Positions 4,871 through 6,241 of a stretch of 6,241 nt of DNA are shown in pieces. The number at the start of each line of letters is the position of its first letter. Position 1 is the first letter of the stretch. Below the pieces are notes generated by a model. It was given only the letters and a program-made list of their open reading frames with translations. It was not told the origin of the DNA and searched no databases. This stretch comes from an uncultured Collinsella sp. (lineage in GTDB: Bacteria > Actinomycetota > Coriobacteriia > Coriobacteriales > Coriobacteriaceae): positions 1 to 6,241 of the forward strand of contig URGY01000103.1 of NCBI GenBank assembly GCA_900547505.1, in the 5' to 3' direction. Made by a program: the position numbers and the translations under genes.

Positions 4871-6241
4871 GTGACCTACGCATACACTGCCACTGAGCGC
4901 AAGCGCGTCAGCTTCGGGAAAATCCCGGAGGCCATGGAGCTCCCCAACCTTATCTCTGTTCAAAGGGAATCCTTTGAGCGTTTTAAGGACGAGGGCCTTC
5001 GTGAGGCGTTCAAGGAATCCAGCCCCATCCAGAGCCAGAACCATGTTCTCGAGGTTACCTTCGGCGAGCATCAGTTCGGCGACCCCGCGCACACCGTCGA
5101 GGAGTGCCGCGAGAAGGATATGACCTATCAGGCTCCGCTTCTGACCGACGTCCGTCTCACCAACAAGGAGACCGGCGAGATCAAGGAGCAGCTCGTCTTC
5201 ATGGGCGACTTCCCCATGATGACCGATCAGGGCACCTTCATCATCAACGGTACCGAGCGTATCGTCGTCTCGCAGCTCGTCCGCTCCCCGGGCGTGTACT
5301 ACAGCTCCGAGATGGATTCGGGCAAGCAGATCTACAAGGCCCAGATCATCCCGTCCCGCGGTGCCTGGCTTGAGTTTGAGGTCGACAAGCGCGACCAGCT
5401 CATGGTCTCCATCGACCGTAAGCGCAAGCAGAGCGCCACGATGTTCCTGCGCGCCCTTGGCATCGCCGTCACCAACGACGACATTATCGAGCTGCTCGGC
5501 AACTCCGATGTGATCAAGCGCACCCTGGAGCGCGACACCGCCCTCACTCGCGAGGACGCCCTCATCGAGATTTACCGTCGCCTGCGCCCGGGCGAGCCCC
5601 CCACCGTGGACGCTTCCCGTAGCCTGCTCGAGGGCCTGCTCTTTAACCCGCAGCGCTACGATCTGGCCCGCGTCGGTCGTTACAAGGTCAACAAGAAGCT
5701 CAACCTCACCACCGAGGAAGAGGTCACGGTGCTCACCGACGAGGATATCGTCGCGACGCTGCGCTACCTGCTGTCCCTCGCTGCCGGCGAGCAGGGCTTC
5801 AAGGTCGACGACATCGACCACTTCGGCAACCGCCGCATCCGCACCGTCGGCGAGCTCGTCGCCAACCAGTTCCGTATCGGCATGAGCCGTATGGAGCGCG
5901 TTGTCCGTGAGCGCATGAGCTCCCAGGACATCGACGAGATCACCCCGCAGTCGCTCATCAACATCCGCCCGATCGTGGCCTCCATCAAGGAGTTCTTCGG
6001 TTCCTCGCAGCTCTCGCAGTTCATGGACCAGGCGAACCCCCTGACCGGTCTGACCCACAAGCGCCGTCTGTCCGCACTCGGCCCTGGCGGTCTTGCCGGC
6101 CACAAGTCCGGCTCCAGCCGCCGCACCAACGTGCCGACGGCCGTCCGCGACGTTCACAACTCGCACTACAGCCGCATGTGCCCGATCGAGACCCCCGAAG
6201 GCCCCAACATCGGCCTGATCGGCTCGCTCGCCCTCTACGCC
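4871..6241 (+). CDS. rpoB: DNA-directed RNA polymerase subunit beta (N-terminal 457 codons, cut by window edge)
   Basis: This is the N-terminal part of the RNA polymerase beta subunit: beta-1 and beta-2 lobes, protrusion and the rifampicin-pocket region. The start is GTG at 4871, with AAGGAGG (4855-4861) 9 nt upstream. [34 protein letters not shown] (111-144) is a hallmark of the family. The rifampicin-site core, [11 protein letters not shown] through ALGPGG (377-407), has wild-type-type residues at Q383, D386, H396, R399, S401 and L403; A388 replaces the Asn of E. coli position 518. [12 protein letters not shown] (439-450) is intact. Between GGL (406-408) and VRDVH (425-429), the usual 8-residue fork-loop-2 segment is replaced by the 16-residue [16 protein letters not shown] (409-424). 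S434 replaces the usual Gly in HYGR. The frame is open throughout, and neighbouring codon use is the same, so the gene looks expressed and functional. rpoC would be expected downstream. Confidence 0.97.
   Translation, partial: MTYAYTATERKRVSFGKIPEAMELPNLISVQRESFERFKDEGLREAFKESSPIQSQNHVLEVTFGEHQFGDPAHTVEECREKDMTYQAPLLTDVRLTNKETGEIKEQLVFMGDFPMMTDQGTFIINGTERIVVSQLVRSPGVYYSSEMDSGKQIYKAQIIPSRGAWLEFEVDKRDQLMVSIDRKRKQSATMFLRALGIAVTNDDIIELLGNSDVIKRTLERDTALTREDALIEIYRRLRPGEPPTVDASRSLLEGLLFNPQRYDLARVGRYKVNKKLNLTTEEEVTVLTDEDIVATLRYLLSLAAGEQGFKVDDIDHFGNRRIRTVGELVANQFRIGMSRMERVVRERMSSQDIDEITPQSLINIRPIVASIKEFFGSSQLSQFMDQANPLTGLTHKRRLSALGPGGLAGHKSGSSRRTNVPTAVRDVHNSHYSRMCPIETPEGPNIGLIGSLALYA

Noticed and set aside
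6095..6142. Compensated frameshift or sequencing error as the cause of the odd RpoB segment
   Set aside because: Reading the other frame across the segment does not restore an RERAG-like motif. The insertion is 24 nt, and codon use there is normal.
4799..6166. 455-codon open frame on the minus strand opposite rpoB
   Set aside because: It is the antisense shadow of a GC-rich, strongly codon-biased rpoB. It has low-complexity V/L/D/G-rich composition, no family motifs and no ribosome-binding site.

Overview
The window is about 60% G+C. It reads as a chromosomal segment from a high-GC Gram-positive, most likely a Coriobacteriia member such as Collinsella. That assignment is inference. It rests on the actinobacterial wording of RpoB around the rifampicin region ([17 protein letters not shown]), the lack of the proteobacterial RpoB insertions in the visible part, and the GAAAGGA-type ribosome-binding sites that recur before several genes.

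Layout. Positions 1-624 hold the start of a leftward gene of unknown function, cut by the window edge. It diverges from a PLP-dependent class I/II aminotransferase (718-1854). The 504-bp gap 1855-2358 is dense with signals. It has a roughly 250-bp imperfect inverted repeat with a nested, perfect 28-bp core stem. Its right arm carries the rplJ promoter. The rest of the gap is the L10 autoregulatory leader RNA with an attenuator-type terminator. rplJ (2359-2880) and rplL (2983-3360) follow as an operon with a hairpin-rich intergenic region and a strong terminator. galU (3666-4583) is its own unit, with a promoter, two tandem dyads and a UUCG-loop terminator. A regulatory region with a GAAC-N4-GTTC (SOS-box-like) palindrome leads into rpoB, which starts with GTG at 4871 and runs off the right edge after 457 codons.

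How the genes work together. L10 and L12 form the ribosomal stalk that recruits translation GTPases, and RpoB is the RNA polymerase beta subunit. In many bacteria these genes form one rplJL-rpoBC transcription unit. Here a UDP-glucose pyrophosphorylase gene and two strong terminators separate them, so ribosomal stalk and polymerase synthesis should be controlled separately.

Most notable observations: (1) RpoB has the normal rifampicin-site core, but the adjacent fork loop 2, nearly invariant in bacteria (RERAGFE-like), is replaced by an unrelated segment 8 residues longer. (2) The rplJ promoter has a decayed mirror-image copy in the opposite arm of the upstream inverted repeat. (3) An SOS-box-like palindrome lies upstream of rpoB. 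(4) Lysine codons in the aminotransferase gene switch completely from AAG to AAA part-way along. None of these was checked against a database.
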